The notes: generated from the sequence alone by a model not told the origin. 64,000 nt of DNA from Flavobacteriales bacterium (GCA_016700415.1 CP065018.1:2796001-2860000), one strand, 5' to 3'; positions 32,996-41,724 are shown, numbered from the stretch's first letter. Program-made: numbers and translations.

Positions 32996-33304
32996 CTACT
33001 CCTTCACGAAGAACTTGCTGGATGACTTTCCTGCGGTTTCAATCCGTACTAGGTACAGGCCCGGGCTGAGTGCTCCTACATCGATGGCCTTATCGGCGCT
33101 GTTCACTTCTTGCTTCAGCACCAACGCACCTTGGCTGTCGAAGATGGATATCGTGCTGCGTGCGACAGAGCTGGGAAGCAGTATATGGAGCCGAGCATCT
33201 GCCGGTTTTTGGATACAAACGCAAGCCAAGGTCGTTGCCTCTAAGGGGAGTGATCTCCGTGACCAAACCCTCACAGGTAGACCCCAAGATCCATAGATCG
33301 ACAT
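32996..33304 (-). pseudogene. Orphan T9SS C-terminal sorting domain (truncated gene)
   Basis: A 102-codon frame whose last about 65 residues are a T9SS type A sorting domain (ARLHILLPSSVARSTISIFD, then GLYLVRIETAGKSSSKFFVKE ending). The first about 35 residues look like out-of-frame sequence and there is no signal peptide or cargo domain. It retains a terminator on its 3' side. It is most simply the 3' remnant of a deleted secreted-protein gene. The T9SS domain is clear; loss of the rest is inferred. Confidence 0.65.
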
Positions 33305-33381
33305 CCGGTGCTGGGCTGAAAAAAATCACTCCCACACCGGCCAAGCACCGTTCCCCCGGAATCCATCGTCATATCGCTATC

Positions 33382-34761
33382 ATGCATACTACACGGTATT
33401 TTCTTCTTTCGATCACGGTCGCCCTTGTTTGCGCACCTTTCGCCCTGCAGGGCCAAACCCTCGGCGCGGGCAACCAGTTCAGCGTATTCCTCTGTGCACC
33501 CGCGGGCCTCAGTGCCTCCGGTTCGGACTACTACGGGCAGCTCGGCAATAGCACCTCGGGGGACCATAACCTAGCGGTGCCGGTGGCCATGACGGATGAA
33601 GTGACTATGGTGAGCGTGCAACAGGCACAGACCATCGTGCTGGGTACCGATGGCACGGTGTGGACCTGGGGCCAGCGCGTGGGCACGACCGATGTGTTTG
33701 ACAGCATTCCCTACCATGTGCCCGGATTGAACAACGTGGTCCAGGTGGCCATGGGTTTCGGACACGCGGCGGCCCTGCGGGCTGATAGCACGGTATGGGT
33801 CTGGGGCAGCGGCCTCTTCGGTCAGTTGGGCAACGGACAGATGGGGCCGGGCACGGTGACCTTGGCGCCCATACAGGTCCCGGGCCTTGCGGGGGTTACC
33901 GCCATCGCCACCGGGGGCTACCATACCCTCGCACTGCTGGCTAATGGGAGTATCCGCTCCTGGGGCCTGAACGCGAACGGGCAATTGGGCGATGTGACCT
34001 TCGAGAACCGGTCCAGTCCGGTGAACGTGGTAGGCCCCGCTGCCACGGCCGTGGCCGGAGGCAACAATCATTCGTTGATGTTGCGCGCCAACGGGAGCAT
34101 CTGGGCCTGGGGTGGCAACGGCGAGGGTGAATTGGGCGACGGCACCAACGTGGACAAGTCCGGCCCGGTACCCTCCTTGGCCACCAGCGGTTTCACGAGC
34201 GTGAAAGCTGGCGTGTTCCATTCCTTGGCGCTGAAGGACGATGGTACCGCATGGGCTTGGGGGTACAACCTCTACGGCCGCTTGGGCGATGGCACCCAGA
34301 CGAACCGGTTGAGCCCTGTGCAGATCACCGCGCTCAGCAATGTGGTGGAGCTCTGCGGCGGTGCCGGGCACAGCCTTGCCCGCACCGGGGATGGCGGGAT
34401 CTGGGCCTGGGGGAACAACGAATGGGGCCAGCTCTCGATCGGGACGAACACGAACTCATGGGTGCCGGTAAGGGTCCAATTGGATTGCGGCTTTGCCGCG
34501 ATCACAGAGCCGGGTGAAGTGCAGTCCTTGACGGTTCAGCCGAATCCGTTCCGTTCCAGTGTGGTGGTGTATTCGCCCACGTTCTCCAGGGGAGGCACGT
34601 TCATCCTGTATGATGCCTGCGGAAGAGCGGTGATCCCAGCTACACACTTCGCTGGCGCCCCGCTTACGGTTCAACGCGGTGTGCTACCGGCGGGATCCTA
34701 TATCCTGCAAGTGCATCAAGCTGATGGCAGCCGGCAGGCCGTGCGGCTGATGGCGGAGTAG
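33382..34761 (+). CDS. RCC1-repeat T9SS sorting domain protein
   Basis: A 459-aa secreted protein. A signal peptide (YFLLSITVALVCAPFALQGQ) is followed by six or seven RCC1-type propeller repeats with the pattern GTVWTWGxNxxGQLGxGT (for example TVWVWGSGLFGQLGNG, SIWAWGGNGEGELGDG, GIWAWGNNEWGQL), about residues 45-370. The C-terminus from about 385 (SLTVQPNPFRSSVVVY to GSYILQVHQADG) is a T9SS sorting domain. It is predicted to be an extracellular beta-propeller, probably for binding. The ATG at 33382 is chosen because the signal peptide starts there. The partner of the propeller is unknown. Confidence 0.9.
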   Translation: MHTTRYFLLSITVALVCAPFALQGQTLGAGNQFSVFLCAPAGLSASGSDYYGQLGNSTSGDHNLAVPVAMTDEVTMVSVQQAQTIVLGTDGTVWTWGQRVGTTDVFDSIPYHVPGLNNVVQVAMGFGHAAALRADSTVWVWGSGLFGQLGNGQMGPGTVTLAPIQVPGLAGVTAIATGGYHTLALLANGSIRSWGLNANGQLGDVTFENRSSPVNVVGPAATAVAGGNNHSLMLRANGSIWAWGGNGEGELGDGTNVDKSGPVPSLATSGFTSVKAGVFHSLALKDDGTAWAWGYNLYGRLGDGTQTNRLSPVQITALSNVVELCGGAGHSLARTGDGGIWAWGNNEWGQLSIGTNTNSWVPVRVQLDCGFAAITEPGEVQSLTVQPNPFRSSVVVYSPTFSRGGTFILYDACGRAVIPATHFAGAPLTVQRGVLPAGSYILQVHQADGSRQAVRLMAE

Positions 34762-34818
34762 GGGGCGTAGTGAACGACGCGCGTTGTGAAACGCGTGGAG
34801 TTCTGTCCGTTGGTGGAT

Positions 34819-35186
34819 CTACAACATGTAGAGTTCCAATTCTTCCTTCAGCCGGTTGAAGTGCTTGTCTTGCGTGACCAGTGGAATATTCAGGCGATGG
34901 CCGTGGCGGCGATCAAGGCATCGGCGAGTTTCAGCTTGTGTCTTATCCGAAGGTCAATGGCGATCATCTTCACCCGTTCGGTCGCATCCATGATGATGAA
35001 CTCTTGGATCTGTTCCGCCACCACAGCTCGCTCCTTTGCCGTATAGCCGGGCCAACTGAGCAATTCGATCTGCGTAACGAATGAGATATGGACCTTTTTG
35101 TCTTTCAACAAGTCTCCCACGCGCTGGTCTCCGCCTAATTGATGGATGAGTGCGTTGGTGTCCGCAAGCAGGCGCTCAGCGGTCAT
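34819..35186 (-). pseudogene. PIN-domain toxin (VapC-like), frameshifted
   Basis: The first 98 codons encode a PIN domain: LLADTNALIHQLGG with the first acidic residue, then FVTQIELLSWPGYT, and KLADALIAATAIA with the third acidic site. The frame then meets TGA at 34890. Reading on in the +1 frame from 34889 gives NIPLVTQDKHFNRLKEELEL and a stop at 34819. That is the missing C-terminal strand with the last acidic residue (VTQD). A single lost base at the junction explains this. The toxin is therefore probably inactive, unless this is a sequencing error. It overlaps the upstream antitoxin-like gene by 11 bp. Confidence 0.8.
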
Positions 35187-35400
35187 CGCGCATATGTTCC
35201 AAATACTCCTTCATGCGCTCGGCAAGACCTGGGATCGCTCCGGTGTATTTATCCGCATCGTAGCCCTTGGAAGTCCGCTTGGGCACGGTGCGTTTGACTG
35301 CGGTATCAACTTTCCTTTCCTTACCGGCAACACGCTTGGGCGCAGCCCGCCTTGCGCGTGCCTTCACCGCTTCCGCCGATCTGCTTTTCTTCTTGGCCAT
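35176..35400 (-). CDS. Putative antitoxin of the PIN-domain module
   Basis: A 74-aa basic protein upstream of and overlapping the PIN gene by 11 bp. The first half is a Lys/Arg/Ala tail (EAVKARARRAAPKRVAGKE). The C-terminus YTGAIPGLAERMKEYLEHMR resembles toxin-wrapping segments of VapB-type antitoxins. No clear DNA-binding fold in the basic half. The call rests mainly on gene order and overlap. Confidence 0.6.
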   Translation of the reverse strand: MAKKKSRSAEAVKARARRAAPKRVAGKERKVDTAVKRTVPKRTSKGYDADKYTGAIPGLAERMKEYLEHMRDDR

Positions 35401-35427
35401 GGTATGGCGAAGATAGGAAGCCGCGTC

Positions 35428-36969
35428 CTACAGCTTCCGCAGCAGCCCGCGCATGTCCACCTTCCCGCTCACGAGGCGCCCCAGCTCGCTGATCGCCACG
35501 CGCTCCTGCTGCATGGTGTCGCGGTCGCGGATGGTGACTTTGTCGTCGGTTAGGGAATCGTGGTCCACGGTGATGCAGTAGGGCGTGCCGATGGCATCCT
35601 GGCGGCGGTAGCGCTTGCCGATGCTGTCTTTCTCGTCGTACTGGCAGTTATGGTCCAGCTTCAGCATGTCGATGATGGCGCGTGCCTTCTCCGGCAGGCC
35701 GTCCTTCTTGATCAGCGGCAGCACGGCGACCTTCACCGGTGCCAGCGGCGCAGGGATACGCAGCACGGTGCGGTCCTCGCCGCTCTCCAGCTTCTCCTCT
35801 TCGTAGGCCGCGCTCAGCACGGCTAAGAACATGCGGTCCAGGCCGATGGAGGTTTCCACCACGTAAGGAATGTAGCTCTCGTTGGTCTCGGTATCGAAGT
35901 AGCGCAGCTTCTTGCCGCTGAATTCCTCGTGCTGTTTCAGGTCAAAGTCCGTGCGGCTGTGAATGCCCTCGAGCTCCTTGTAGCCCATGGGGAAAAGGAA
36001 CTCGATGTCGCAGGCGGCGTTGGCGTAATGCGCCAGTTTGATGTGGTCGTGGAAGCGGTAGTTCTCTTCCGGCATGCCCAGCGCTTTGTGCCAAGCGATG
36101 CGTTTCGCTTTCCACGTCTCGTACCATTCCATTTCGGTGCCGGGCTTCACGAAGAATTGCATCTCCATCTGCTCGAATTCGCGCATGCGGAACACGAACT
36201 GGCGCGCGACGATCTCATTCCGGAACGCCTTGCCCGTCTGCGCGATGCCGAAGGGGATCTTCATCCGCGCGCTCCTCTGCACGTTGAGGTAGTTCACGAA
36301 GATGCCCTGTGCCGTTTCGGGGCGGAGGTAGATGGTGCTGCTTTCGCCGCTCACGCTGCCGAGCTCGGTGGCGAACATCAGGTTGAACTGGCGCACCTCG
36401 GTCCAGTTGGCAGTGCCGCTCACGGGGCACTTGATCTCCTCGTCGATGATGAGCTGGCGCAAGGCTTCGAGGTCGCCGGAATTCAAGGCTTCCTTCATGC
36501 GGCCTTCCACCGCGTCGATGCGGTCCTGGCTGCGCTTCACGTTGGGGTTGGTGGCGCGGAACTGCCCTTCGTCAAAACCTTCGGCGAAGCGCTTGCGGCC
36601 CTTCTCCACCTCCTTGGCGATCTTGTCCTCGTACTTGGCGATGTGGTCCTCCAGCAGCACGTCGGCACGGTAACGCTTCTTGCTGTCCTTGTTGTCGATC
36701 AAGGGATCGTTGAAAGCGTCCACGTGTCCGCTGGCCTTCCACGTGAGCGGGTGCATGAAGATGGCGGCGTCCAGGCCCACGATGTTCTCGTTGAGCTTGG
36801 TCATGGCCTCCCACCAATAGCGGCGGATGTTGTTCTTCAACTCGACGCCGTAGGGGCCGTAGTCGTACGTGGCGCTGAGGCCGTCGTAGATCTCACTGCT
36901 TTGGAACACGAACCCGTATTCCTTGGCGTGGCCGATAAGGGTTTTTAGGCGGTCTTCTTGATTGCTCAT
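35428..36969 (-). CDS. glyS: Glycine--tRNA ligase (homodimeric class II type)
   Basis: A 513-aa class II aminoacyl-tRNA synthetase. Motifs: SEIYDGLSATYDYGPYGVEL at the N-terminus, motif 2 region AQTGKAFRNEIVARQFVFRM, and motif 3 with VVETSIGLDRMFLAVL, followed by the C-terminal anticodon-binding domain (APVKVAVLPLIKKDGLPEKA). This is the alpha2 type found in Bacteroidota rather than the alpha2beta2 type. A repeat-rich gap separates it from the 37-kb operon, so it is likely expressed alone. Confidence 0.97.
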   Translation of the reverse strand: MSNQEDRLKTLIGHAKEYGFVFQSSEIYDGLSATYDYGPYGVELKNNIRRYWWEAMTKLNENIVGLDAAIFMHPLTWKASGHVDAFNDPLIDNKDSKKRYRADVLLEDHIAKYEDKIAKEVEKGRKRFAEGFDEGQFRATNPNVKRSQDRIDAVEGRMKEALNSGDLEALRQLIIDEEIKCPVSGTANWTEVRQFNLMFATELGSVSGESSTIYLRPETAQGIFVNYLNVQRSARMKIPFGIAQTGKAFRNEIVARQFVFRMREFEQMEMQFFVKPGTEMEWYETWKAKRIAWHKALGMPEENYRFHDHIKLAHYANAACDIEFLFPMGYKELEGIHSRTDFDLKQHEEFSGKKLRYFDTETNESYIPYVVETSIGLDRMFLAVLSAAYEEEKLESGEDRTVLRIPAPLAPVKVAVLPLIKKDGLPEKARAIIDMLKLDHNCQYDEKDSIGKRYRRQDAIGTPYCITVDHDSLTDDKVTIRDRDTMQQERVAISELGRLVSGKVDMRGLLRKL

Positions 36970-36979
36970 TGCGATGGGC

Positions 36980-37230
36980 GAACGCTCTGGAAATCTTCAG
37001 CGTCGCGGCGCAAAGATGCATGCTTCGGAAGGATGAACCGCAACGACGCTACGAGCGCAACGGGGGCGCAACGTTTTTGTACCGCTAAGGACGCTCAGGG
37101 CACGAAGAAGGGGAACCGCAACGGATGCTACGGGCGCAACGTTTTGTATCGCTGAGGGCGCGAAGAGGAAAAACCGCAGATAGCGCAGATCACCGCAGAT
37201 GATCCGATATACATCGGATGCCTATTGGGT
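36980..37230. repeat. Dispersed repeat cluster between glyS and the 37-kb operon
   Basis: CCGCAACGACGCTACGAGCG, ACCGCTAAGGACGCTCAGGG, ACCGCAACGGATGCTACGGG and CGCAGATAGCGCAGATCACC units follow one another from about 37027 to 37205. They belong to the same family as at 385-655 and 1234-1545. No gene is seen. Confidence 0.65.
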
Positions 37231-37274
37231 GATAGGGATGGACGCAGATGTCCCGCGTTGCGGGAATGGTCAGG

Positions 37275-38060
37275 CTATGCCTGGCCGTGAAGCCATTCGG
37301 GTTTGCTTTTTACACGCCAGTCGAGCCAATCCAAGTATCGACCCATGCGCATGTGTTGCACATGGCCGACCCAATCCTTGGCCCATCCGGAGTGCGCTTT
37401 TCCTCCGCAACCGGCCTTGTTAAGCTGTTTCTCGATGTGCCGGTTGATCACACCCGCGTTGGTCTGGTATATCGTCCAAGTGTTCGGGCGGCTCAAATCC
37501 TCATTTATGAGCAAGCCATTGAACGAGTGCTGATAGATGCTTCTCGGGAGTATGACAACATCAGGCTTGAGCACTTCCAGATCAGCCTTCACATACGGAT
37601 GTGAGACTTCCAACAACTTCGGTTTGGAGGCGTAGTCAGAGTTCTTCTTTCCTTTCAAGCTGAACTTCCCGTAGTTGCTCACCGCGATCTGCTGGAGAAA
37701 GTCCTTTGGCTCGGTGGAGAATCCTTCTTTCTCAAAGATCTCCAACAGATAGCGGGCTGCGGTGAGCAGGCTGCCGTCTGTTATTGGTGAGATGTGGACC
37801 CGAGGGAAGAATTTGTCCGTGCCTTGCGGCCCCTCATCGAAAAAGACCCTGTTACGGGCGGCTGACAATGTCAAATTACTCGTGTAGGTCAGGTTTTCCG
37901 CACTGCCGTAAACGAGGACCTTGGGCAGGCCATTCGCACCATAGTTCTTCCCGACGAATGGGGTTGCAGGAGCTTCGTTGATCCAGATCGTTTCGTCAAG
38001 TGGATCCTTAATAAGGATCTCGCGGTACCTCTTTTCGAGTTGTGCTTCTTCAAGGTTCAT
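37275..38060 (-). CDS. Unknown protein, last gene of the WYL/AAA-M41 operon
   Basis: A 261-aa soluble protein I cannot assign. It has a glycine-containing strand early (LPKVLVYGSAENLTYT) and a hydrophobic strand with a Pro/Arg end later (LKPDVVILPRSIYQH), with short central motifs FSLKGKKNSDYASK and LEVSHPYVKADL. This pattern is loosely reminiscent of the uracil-DNA-glycosylase fold, where a GxAP-like strand and a KPxVIVxLG strand flank the active site. The similarity is only suggestive. The ATG at 38060 overlaps the upstream stop by 4 bp (ATGA), which indicates coupling and decides the start over 38069. Confidence 0.6.
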   Translation of the reverse strand: MNLEEAQLEKRYREILIKDPLDETIWINEAPATPFVGKNYGANGLPKVLVYGSAENLTYTSNLTLSAARNRVFFDEGPQGTDKFFPRVHISPITDGSLLTAARYLLEIFEKEGFSTEPKDFLQQIAVSNYGKFSLKGKKNSDYASKPKLLEVSHPYVKADLEVLKPDVVILPRSIYQHSFNGLLINEDLSRPNTWTIYQTNAGVINRHIEKQLNKAGCGGKAHSGWAKDWVGHVQHMRMGRYLDWLDWRVKSKPEWLHGQA

Positions 38061-38746
38061 TGGTTGCATTTTTTGATATTCGCTTCGGTGGAGGGATGCT
38101 CACAGACCTTTTCTCCCCAAGGGGCAAAGGTGGTATAGTGCCATTTTACTTCGGGCGTGTCGCCTCGCTCGTCCAGCTGCCCCACGATCAGCAAGTACTC
38201 CGTGTCCCAGTTCTCCGGGAAGTTCTTCCATGCGGCTTTCAGCATGGCTTGGAATTGATTGCGGGTTTCGTCGATAAGGTCTTGGCTTTTCTTTTGTGAT
38301 TTCTCCGAGCTGCCGACGTCGTAGGTGTATGTGATCAGCACCTTCAACCGGCTTCGCAGATGGATCAGCTTGACCATTTCCTGCCAACTGATCCCGCCAG
38401 AGGTTTCATGCTCTACGATGATCTCGTAGGTGGTAGGCCAGAAGATTTTATCCCATTTTGATTGCCATTCCCCCTCCTTCCAATCTTTGGGCGTTGGCCA
38501 ATTCTGTTTCTTGGCGAGCACGAGGTCCAGTTTCCATTCTTCCGTGCGGTAACGCCAAATACCTTGGGGGAGGTGTTCAACGAGCTTGTCGCCCAACGGG
38601 CTTTCCTTTTCGCTGGCGTTCGCTTCGCCGGTTACACGTCTGGTCCATCCCGCATCCTGGTACCAAAGCGTCCCAACATTATCACCATCCTGTACGATGG
38701 TTTTCGCAAATTCCTCCCAAACCTCAATAAACTCTTTCGCTTTCAT
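38057..38746 (-). CDS. Unknown protein, possible PD-(D/E)xK-like nuclease
   Basis: A 229-aa soluble, Trp- and Lys-rich protein. The segment EWKLDLVLAKK (about 70-80), then TYEIIVEHET (about 106-115) and LKVLITYTYD (about 134-143) reads like the acidic strands of a restriction-endonuclease-like core. I place this as a weak resemblance only. The start overlaps the stop of the AAA-M41 gene by 4 bp (ATGA) and its stop overlaps the next start. It is therefore an integral operon member. No signal peptide or membrane segment. Confidence 0.6.
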   Translation of the reverse strand: MKAKEFIEVWEEFAKTIVQDGDNVGTLWYQDAGWTRRVTGEANASEKESPLGDKLVEHLPQGIWRYRTEEWKLDLVLAKKQNWPTPKDWKEGEWQSKWDKIFWPTTYEIIVEHETSGGISWQEMVKLIHLRSRLKVLITYTYDVGSSEKSQKKSQDLIDETRNQFQAMLKAAWKNFPENWDTEYLLIVGQLDERGDTPEVKWHYTTFAPWGEKVCEHPSTEANIKKCNQ

Positions 38747-40683
38747 GCTTCTTCAAATTGAACGGCGTTCAAGGTATGCGCTTCCGCTTCACGCTGTAAA
38801 AGCGCTTCCAGTTCCTTCATCCCCAGTGAACCTTTGGCGGTTAAGCGTTCCACCCATTCATCAATTAAGGCCGCGTTTTCGCTGAGCGTATCCAAGGCCA
38901 TCGCCTCGGCGGCTTCGATCCATTGGCGGGCTTGTGCTTCCACTTCATCGGTGGTAGTGAGGAATCCTTCCGTGGATCGTGCTGGGTTTTCCGCATGTCG
39001 GAGCCGGTCCGTACCAAAACCTTGTTGCTTGATCAGCTCCAGGGCAAATCCGGTGGCTTTCTGCAAGTCGCCCTCGCAACCGGTTGAGGTGCCTTCGGGT
39101 CCGTAGCGCAATGTTTCCGCAGCCCATCCACCCAGCATAACCGCCAAGCGCGGGACCACTTCTTCACGACGGAACACGATCGACCGCGGGCGGTCCCACA
39201 CTACGAAGCCGCCGACCTCCGGGTCGTTCGTGTATGCGCACACCTGCAACGGACGCATGCCGCAGAGTAGCGCCCCGCACAGCAGGTGCCCGATCTCATG
39301 CACGGCGTGTTGCAGCAGGTCGGCAGGCAAAGGCCCGGCGGTTTTCGCCGATGGCCACGAAAGTTGAACGATCTGTTCTTGTCCTTTTCTTGTGTGAAGT
39401 GCCACGGCCCGGGCATTGCGCAAGGCCAGTTTGATGGTGCGCGCCTTATCCATTTCCGGACTGCTCAATGCTTCTGAAAGCAGGCTGGGCAACAGTCGAT
39501 GGACCGCCGCCACCACGGGGCGCGCGCCCATCACCGCAATGGTGGAGCTGTCGCGGATGGCCTGCACGAGCGCGTCGTCCACGGTGATCTTCTTGCCGCA
39601 TTGTTTGGAAAGCGCAGCCGCGAGCGATGCCGAACCGTTGCGTGCCATGGCATCCACGGTGGCCTGTCCGATCGGCGGGAACACCACATGGTCCGCACCC
39701 ATGCGCGCTACTTGTTCGATCCGGAAGAGCTTCAACAGCGCATTATGAACGCCACCCGTGCCGATGTCGCGGTGCCGTTGCAGCAGCACGTCCGGATCCA
39801 GTTCCGCAAGGGGTTCACGACCTGTGTCGTAGAGCTCGTCCAAGTTGCCCAGTATGATCACCAAGGCTTTGCTGGCATCCACGATCTTGGGTCCCCTACT
39901 TAATTGGCTCACCTCCAACAACCAGCTCAATATCCCCGGCCCATCGAGCGAGCTCAATTTCTGCTGGAGTTCGCTCATGGTGGGCTTGGGTGTTGGATGT
40001 AGCCCTTGCAAAGTGTCCAATTCCCCCAAGGGTACGGCCCAACGATCCGTGCTCTTTCGGTCAATGTGATAGTGGTGAGCCACGAGCTTCTTGAACACTT
40101 CGGGCTTGTCCACCACCTTGCCTTTGCATACTGTGACACCGGCATTGAAAGCTATCCGGAGCCGGTCATGCAGGTCATAAAGTGCCAACAGGTGATGTGA
40201 CCAGATATCCGACCATGTGATGATGCGCCCCGAGTCCATCATCTCCCAAAAGGTCCGCAGTGCGTTTGGTTCGATCTGCTCACTGCCGCCCTTGATCGTG
40301 CGGGCATGTTGGAACTCGTCCACGACCACGATGAAAGGCGCGCCGCTCAGGTCTTGCGCAACCCGGCTGAACATCTCGCCTAACCAGTTATTGCTGCGGC
40401 ATTCACCCGCATCGAGCCAATAGGTGCGGTCGTCCAGCCCAAGGTGTTTTACGAGTTCGCGCACCAAGCTGCTCTTTCCCGTGCCCGTCATGCCCCAAAG
40501 GCCGATGGTGCGCGGTCGTGATTGTGACTCAGAGAACAGGTACCACGGTGCGAAGGCGCCCAAGAGCCGTTCGATCTCGCTATCGATACCGAAGTGGGTG
40601 GAAGCGAGTGTTCTCTTCAGGCCGTGAAGGCGGGTTTGGCGGTCTGTGAAGTTGACCGGATAGGAGGAGGTTGCGGGTTTCAT
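38743..40683 (-). CDS. AAA+ ATPase fused to an M41 (FtsH-type) metallopeptidase domain, no membrane anchor
   Basis: A 646-aa protein. The N-terminal AAA+ domain has Walker A GMTGTGKSS (about 64-72), Walker B FIVVVDEFQHA (117-127) and a sensor-1-like VIILGNLDEL near 275-284. Unusually, about 150 residues lie between Walker B and sensor 1. The C-terminal domain has the zinc motif HEIGH (462-466) in LLQHAVHEIGHLLCGALL, followed by the FtsH-like block GGWAAETLRYG and GDLQKATGFALELIKQQGFG, whose Asp (about 539) would be the third metal ligand. No transmembrane helix is visible, unlike FtsH. It is presumably an ATP-driven soluble protease or a regulated peptidase switch. The ATG at 40683 is chosen; a GTG at 40704 lies within an inverted repeat. 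Confidence 0.85.
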   Translation of the reverse strand: MKPATSSYPVNFTDRQTRLHGLKRTLASTHFGIDSEIERLLGAFAPWYLFSESQSRPRTIGLWGMTGTGKSSLVRELVKHLGLDDRTYWLDAGECRSNNWLGEMFSRVAQDLSGAPFIVVVDEFQHARTIKGGSEQIEPNALRTFWEMMDSGRIITWSDIWSHHLLALYDLHDRLRIAFNAGVTVCKGKVVDKPEVFKKLVAHHYHIDRKSTDRWAVPLGELDTLQGLHPTPKPTMSELQQKLSSLDGPGILSWLLEVSQLSRGPKIVDASKALVIILGNLDELYDTGREPLAELDPDVLLQRHRDIGTGGVHNALLKLFRIEQVARMGADHVVFPPIGQATVDAMARNGSASLAAALSKQCGKKITVDDALVQAIRDSSTIAVMGARPVVAAVHRLLPSLLSEALSSPEMDKARTIKLALRNARAVALHTRKGQEQIVQLSWPSAKTAGPLPADLLQHAVHEIGHLLCGALLCGMRPLQVCAYTNDPEVGGFVVWDRPRSIVFRREEVVPRLAVMLGGWAAETLRYGPEGTSTGCEGDLQKATGFALELIKQQGFGTDRLRHAENPARSTEGFLTTTDEVEAQARQWIEAAEAMALDTLSENAALIDEWVERLTAKGSLGMKELEALLQREAEAHTLNAVQFEEA

Positions 40684-40701
40684 TCCGCAAGGTTCCGAAG
40701 T

Positions 40702-40726
40702 CACTACGCCAAAGTATGTCGTAGTG
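40702..40726. promoter_or_regulatory. Candidate operator between the WYL and AAA-M41 genes
   Basis: CACTACG at 40702-40708 and CGTAGTG at 40720-40726 form a 7-bp perfect inverted repeat with an 11-nt spacer. It lies in the only gap of the operon, 9 bp after the WYL stop. Binding by the WYL regulator is a guess. Confidence 0.4.
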
Positions 40727-40734
40727 GTGAGTCG

Positions 40735-41625
40735 TTACTTTTTCCCGTATTGCTTAGCGGCATTCCTGTGGGCGTCGCGAATCTCCTTAGCGAGATACTT
40801 CGGCTCCAGCACTTGCACCAGATCGCCCCAACCCATCAGCATCTGTCGCAGTTCAGTGTTGGCCATCACGTACACCGAAAAGACAACGCCGTCCTTGTCC
40901 TCACTTTCCACCTGTTGCGAGTGGTGGATCGGCAAGGCCTTCACATAGCGCGCCTGCACAGGGTTGAAGCGTAGCCGGATCAGTTCGGGCTTGCCGGGAC
41001 TCGTGTCCACGCCGATCACAGTCTCATAAAAATCGGCCACTGCATCATTGTTGCGGGTGAACTTGGTGCGTGTGGCTTCCAGCTTCTCGATCCGGTCCAG
41101 GCCCAGCGCGATAGGTCCGGCATGCTTCGTGGAGCGGCCCAATACGTACCAGCGGCCGCGGTATTCCTTCAACTGATGCGGCCGGATGAGATGCTCTTTG
41201 CTCCGATCACCTTGGAATTTGCGGTGGGTGATCTTCACCTCATGGCGCGCACGTATCGCTTGCAGCAATGATCCCAAGTGATGAATGCCCTGAAGCCGCC
41301 CCAGCTCCTCGAAACGGACATATTGACGAAGCTCCTTCAATGTCTTGCCATCACGCACCAGCTCCAGCAGTTGCGCGCGTTGCAAAAGCGGCATCACGTC
41401 TTGCAGATCGGTCTGGTCCTCTACGGCATAGGTCTTCGTGCTGTGGTCGTAGGGTACTTCGATACCGAACTCGTCACGCAGGTCCGCGAGGTCGCGCTGA
41501 AGGGTGCGTTGGCTCAAGTGGAACCCTTCCTCTTCCAGTAAGGACTCCAGCTCGCTGAAGTTGGCAGGCCGATGCAGACGTTCTAGGATGAGGAGATAGC
41601 GCTTGACTTTACCACGGTAGGACAT
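40735..41625 (-). CDS. WYL-domain transcriptional regulator
   Basis: A 296-aa regulator. An N-terminal winged helix-turn-helix (RYLLILERLHRPANFSELES, then SQRTLQRDLADLRDEFGI) is followed by the WYL domain (about residues 115-200), with the conserved stretch IRPHQLKEYRGRWYVLGRS, and a C-terminal WCX extension ending LEPKYLAKEIRDAHRNAA. WYL regulators often control defence and DNA-repair loci and bind nucleic-acid or nucleotide ligands. It is first in a co-directional operon, 51 bp ahead of the AAA-M41 start. The ATG at 41625 (MSYRGKVKRYLL) is chosen; the upstream frame overlaps the divergent DUF3109 promoter. Confidence 0.9.
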   Translation of the reverse strand: MSYRGKVKRYLLILERLHRPANFSELESLLEEEGFHLSQRTLQRDLADLRDEFGIEVPYDHSTKTYAVEDQTDLQDVMPLLQRAQLLELVRDGKTLKELRQYVRFEELGRLQGIHHLGSLLQAIRARHEVKITHRKFQGDRSKEHLIRPHQLKEYRGRWYVLGRSTKHAGPIALGLDRIEKLEATRTKFTRNNDAVADFYETVIGVDTSPGKPELIRLRFNPVQARYVKALPIHHSQQVESEDKDGVVFSVYVMANTELRQMLMGWGDLVQVLEPKYLAKEIRDAHRNAAKQYGKK

Positions 41626-41724
41626 GGGGGAAAGTTGGGAGATCTTCGGGAATGGGAGAAGAGGAGCCGCAACGACGCTCATTGCCGCTCTTCCGGCCCA
41701 CCTTGGTAGCTTGCAGGCCGAAAA

